From JBNPEO01 sp050490315 (lineage in GTDB: Bacteria; Actinomycetota; Actinomycetes; Actinomycetales; Micrococcaceae): DNA of 64,000 nucleotides. Shown one piece after another: positions 57,657 through 64,000 of the stretch; the stretch's first letter is position 1, and every line of letters starts with the position of its first letter. The stretch is taken from assembly GCF_050490315.1 (NCBI RefSeq), contig NZ_JBNPEO010000008.1, positions 72,646-136,645 of the forward strand, in the 5' to 3' direction. The position numbers were made by a program, and so were the translations under genes. A model generated the notes under the pieces. The model did no database searches. It had not been told where the DNA came from and saw only the letters and a program-made list of their open reading frames with translations.

Positions 57657-59891
57657 ATGTCGGACCGAATAGGGACCAACTCCAAGAGCACCGAGGCAAC
57701 AGCAGTGAGCAAGCCATTGCCTGTAGATCACGCCACTTTGGGCCAGATTGCCAACGGTGAGCACCACGCACCCCACTCGGTTCTTGGCGCGCACTTGGAT
57801 GCCTCCGGCCGTGTCACCATTCGCACGGTGAAGCATCTCGCTACGGCTGTAGCGGTTGTGACAGCAGCTGGCCGCACTGAGCTGGCCCACGAAGAATTTG
57901 GTGTGTGGACTGGCGTTTTGGACGCCACCGTGGAGGGTCACGTCCCGGATTATCGCCTTGAAGTGACTTACGACGGCGTCCCGCCAGTCACGGTCGACGA
58001 TCCGTACCGGTACCTACCCACAGTGGGTGAGCTGGACTTGCACCTGATTGGTGAAGGTCGGCATGAAACCCTGTGGACGGTTCTGGGTGCGCATGTTCAG
58101 AACTACAGCTCCGAACTCGGCCAGGTTTCAGGTGTTTCCTTCGCCGTATGGGCGCCAAATGCTCAGTCCGTTCGGGTCAAGGCTGACTTCAACGGCTGGG
58201 ACGGCCGCGAGCACGCCATGCGTTCACTGGGTTCAAGCGGTGTGTGGGAATTGTTTATCCCAGACGTTGTAGCAGGGGCGTGCTACAAGTTTGAGATCCG
58301 CACCAAATCAGGGCAATGGATCGAAAAAGCAGACCCTATGGCCTTTGGTACAGAGGTCCCTCCGCTCACTGCTTCCCGGGTGGTGGACCGGAAATACCAG
58401 TTCAAGGATCAAGACTGGATGGCCGCCCGGGCCGCTAAGGATCCGCACAATTCGGCCATGAGTGTCTACGAAGTGCACCTTGGTTCGTGGCGCTTGGGCC
58501 TGGATTACATGGAACTGGCCACCGAACTTGTTGAGTACGTTCAGTGGATGGGCTTCACTCACGTTGAATTTATGCCCGTTGCCGAGCACCCCTTTGGTGG
58601 CTCGTGGGGCTACCAAGTCACGTCCTACTACGCTCCAACCTCACGCTTCGGGCACCCGGATGAATTCCGTCACCTCGTTGATGCTCTGCACCAGGCTGGC
58701 ATTGGAGTGCTTTTGGATTGGGTCCCCGCTCACTTCCCCAAGGACGAGTTTGCTCTGGCCCGCTTTGACGGCGAACCCTTGTACGAACACGCCAACCCGC
58801 AGTTGGGGGAGCACCCCGACTGGGGAACACTTATCTTCGACTTTGGCCGTACTGAGGTACGCAACTTCTTGGTCGCCAACGCGCTGTATTGGCTCGAAGA
58901 GTTCCACATTGACGGCTTGCGTGTGGATGCTGTGGCTTCGATGCTCTATCTGGATTACTCGCGTGAAGAAGGGCAGTGGAGCCCCAACCGCTTTGGTGGA
59001 CGCGAAAATCTGGAAGCGATCGCATTTTTGCAAGAAACCAACGCCACTGTTTACAAACGCAACCCCGGTGTTGTCACTATTGCCGAGGAATCCACAGCGT
59101 TCCCCGGAGTTACAGCTCCCACGGACCAGGGTGGTTTGGGCTTTGGTATCAAGTGGAATATGGGGTGGATGCACGATTCGCTCAAGTACATTGCCGAGGA
59201 TCCCATCAACCGGCAGTGGCACCACGGAACTGTGACCTTCTCGCTGGTGTACGCCTTTACTGAGAATTTCTTGTTGCCGATTAGCCATGACGAGGTGGTT
59301 CACGGTAAGGGGTCCATGTTGCGCAAAATGCCTGGTGACAGGTGGCAGCAACTGGCTAACCTGCGCGCGTTTATGGCGTATCAGTGGGCACATCCGGGCA
59401 AGAAATTGATCTTTATGGGCACCGAATTTGGCCAAGAAGCCGAATGGTCTGAACAGCACGGGCTCGATTGGTGGCTCGCTGACATGCCCAATCACCGTGG
59501 GATGCAGCTGCTGACCAAGGCACTCAATGAGCTCTACGCCTCAACGCCGGCACTGTTTGAGCAGGACAACGAGCAAGCCGGCTACCAATGGATCAATGGC
59601 GGTGACTCCGAGCACAACGTTCTCAGCTTCATCCGTTACGCCCGCAATGGTGATCCTTTGGTGTGTGTGGTGAATTTCTCCGGGGGCCCACATCACAACT
59701 ACACCTTGGGTGTCCCGCATAGTGGGCAGTGGGTTGAGGTTATGAACACCGATGCCGCAGAGTTTGGCGGCTCCGATGTCACCAACCCTGGTGCTCTTGT
59801 GGCCAGCGGTATTCCTTGGGACGGACAGGAGCAGTCGCTGAGCTTGTCCTTGCCTCCGTTGGGCGCTGTGTATTTGCGTCCGGCCAGCTAG
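57657..59891 (+). CDS. glgB: 1,4-alpha-glucan branching enzyme
   Basis: A 744-residue GH13_9 enzyme adding alpha-1,6 branches. It has the N1 domain (DHATLGQIANGEHHAPHSVL), a CBM48 (VSFAVWAPNAQSVRVKADFN) and the catalytic barrel with FHIDGLRVDAVASMLYLDYS (nucleophile), VVTIAEESTAFPGVT (acid) and LPISHDEVVHGKGSM. ATG 57657 is four bases after the mak stop, with AAAGG upstream; the longer frame from 57600 lies inside mak. Last gene of glgE-treS-mak-glgB; a strong terminator follows. Confidence 0.97.
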   Translation: MSDRIGTNSKSTEATAVSKPLPVDHATLGQIANGEHHAPHSVLGAHLDASGRVTIRTVKHLATAVAVVTAAGRTELAHEEFGVWTGVLDATVEGHVPDYRLEVTYDGVPPVTVDDPYRYLPTVGELDLHLIGEGRHETLWTVLGAHVQNYSSELGQVSGVSFAVWAPNAQSVRVKADFNGWDGREHAMRSLGSSGVWELFIPDVVAGACYKFEIRTKSGQWIEKADPMAFGTEVPPLTASRVVDRKYQFKDQDWMAARAAKDPHNSAMSVYEVHLGSWRLGLDYMELATELVEYVQWMGFTHVEFMPVAEHPFGGSWGYQVTSYYAPTSRFGHPDEFRHLVDALHQAGIGVLLDWVPAHFPKDEFALARFDGEPLYEHANPQLGEHPDWGTLIFDFGRTEVRNFLVANALYWLEEFHIDGLRVDAVASMLYLDYSREEGQWSPNRFGGRENLEAIAFLQETNATVYKRNPGVVTIAEESTAFPGVTAPTDQGGLGFGIKWNMGWMHDSLKYIAEDPINRQWHHGTVTFSLVYAFTENFLLPISHDEVVHGKGSMLRKMPGDRWQQLANLRAFMAYQWAHPGKKLIFMGTEFGQEAEWSEQHGLDWWLADMPNHRGMQLLTKALNELYASTPALFEQDNEQAGYQWINGGDSEHNVLSFIRYARNGDPLVCVVNFSGGPHHNYTLGVPHSGQWVEVMNTDAAEFGGSDVTNPGALVASGIPWDGQEQSLSLSLPPLGAVYLRPAS

Positions 59892-59918
59892 TTCTGCAGA
59901 GCACAAAGCAAGTAGAGG

Positions 59919-59948
59919 GCCCGGAATCCGCGTGATTCCGGGCTTTTT
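59919..59948 (+). terminator. Terminator of the glgE operon
   Basis: GCCCGGAATC (59919-59928) pairs with GATTCCGGGC (59934-59943), followed by five T. It insulates the glucan operon from the rRNA operon. Confidence 0.92.
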
Positions 59949-59979
59949 GCTGGGCAAAGGGACCCTGCGGATGCTCGGC

Positions 59980-60009
59980 TTGGCTTATCGGTCAACATGG
60001 TGCTAGAGT
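59980..60009 (+). promoter_or_regulatory. rRNA promoter candidate 1
   Basis: TTGGCT (59980-59985) and TAGAGT (60004-60009) are separated by 18 bases, about 380 bases before 16S. Confidence 0.5.
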
Positions 60010-60069
60010 AAATACCCGCGCTGCACCACGGAGTTGAGCTAAAAAGTCAACTACCAACACGCCAAATAG

Positions 60070-60097
60070 TTGTACCGAAGTAAGTGAATTTTAGGAT
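60070..60097 (+). promoter_or_regulatory. rRNA promoter candidate 2
   Basis: TTGTAC (60070-60075) and TAGGAT (60092-60097) are separated by 16 bases. Confidence 0.4.
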
Positions 60098-60119
60098 TCC
60101 ATAGCTCGGAAATGACGAT

Positions 60120-60148
60120 TTGACAGTGAAGGTCGCAGCGGGTAAGTT
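60120..60148 (+). promoter_or_regulatory. rRNA promoter candidate 3 (strongest)
   Basis: A consensus TTGACA (60120-60125) is followed after 17 bases by TAAGTT (60143-60148). It is the best promoter in the window, as expected for rRNA, and should depend on CarD/RbpA and initiating-nucleotide control. Confidence 0.7.
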
Positions 60149-60211
60149 TGAAAAGTTGCTCCGGAGCGAGTTCTGATCCTGTTGAGGGGTTGGGGTGGTG
60201 CCGGTAGTGCC

Positions 60212-60234
60212 TGTTGTTTGAGAACTCAATAGTG
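60212..60234 (+). promoter_or_regulatory. boxA-like antitermination motif in the rRNA leader
   Basis: TGTTGTTTGAGAACTCAATA is nearly the same as the leader motif of mycobacterial rRNA operons that recruits Nus factors. A second copy, TGTTGTTTGAGAACTACATA, lies in the 16S-23S spacer at 62308-62330. Confidence 0.65.
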
Positions 60235-60390
60235 TGCCAAGTTTATTGATACCGATTGTTTTTTGATTGGTTGATTTTGCCAGGCTGTGCGCACCCCGTG
60301 TGTGTGGTCTGGTTTTCAGCTGGTTTCGAATTTAGTGCAATCATTTGCTGTGTTATTTCCATGGTTTTGGTTGTGTCTGTTTGGTTAGTT

Positions 60391-64000
<3,610 letters not shown>

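Overview
This window looks like chromosomal DNA from a high-GC Gram-positive bacterium of the Micrococcaceae, most likely Arthrobacter or a close relative. The 16S rRNA gene near the right end has an actinobacterial signature. The gene content also fits: CarD next to ispD-ispF-cysS-rlmB, gpm next to phoU/senX3-regX3, a proteasome activator (Bpa) ending in GQYL, a GlgE-type alpha-glucan pathway, and frequent GTG starts. The genus is an inference from memory, because no alignment could be run. There is no phage, integrase, transposase or CRISPR array; this is mostly core chromosome.

Region 1-5.4 kb: a solute-binding lipoprotein gene diverges from a GntR/FadR-type regulator, and both promoters carry the same GGACATCCGAT element. 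Then come tRNA-Arg and GTP-dependent PEP carboxykinase (pckG), which is preceded by a well-formed upstream ORF. Region 5.4-16.4 kb: an NAD(P)-binding oxidoreductase diverges from an HxlR regulator, followed by a phosphohexomutase with a translationally coupled small protein, a RecQ helicase carrying a C-terminal phosphoribosyltransferase-like domain, two small proteins, tRNA-Ser(GCT), a prolyl oligopeptidase and a large FAD/NAD(P)-binding protein. Region 16.4-30 kb: a 1513-residue secreted nuclease plus 5'-nucleotidase, a VOC protein, tRNA-Ser(TGA), a quinone oxidoreductase, a PadR regulator with the stump of a lost ABC transporter gene, cstA with its YbdD-like partner, bpa with an unknown partner gene, a decayed AHSA1-type gene, an aldo/keto reductase and tRNA-Thr.

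Region 30-46.5 kb: a phosphonatase-like hydrolase, a secreted peptidase lipoprotein, tmk-holB, a Cys/Met-metabolism PLP enzyme, gpm, phoU diverging from senX3-regX3 with a candidate PHO box between them, carD, ispD-ispF, cysS and rlmB. Region 46.5-59.9 kb: alpha-glucan metabolism. glgX is followed by a guanyl-type RNase and a barstar; glgP diverges from glgE-treS-mak-glgB. Together TreS, maltokinase, GlgE and GlgB convert trehalose to maltose, maltose 1-phosphate, linear glucan and branched glucan, while GlgP and GlgX degrade it. Region 59.9-64 kb: an rRNA operon with tandem promoters, a leader with a boxA-like motif, 16S, a tRNA-free spacer and the first part of 23S.

Two themes recur. At least fourteen genes have a TAnnnT hexamer ending six to eight bases before the start codon, the layout of leaderless transcripts. 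Five long, nearly perfect intergenic palindromes of unrelated sequence occur, two of them where a simple terminator role does not fit.
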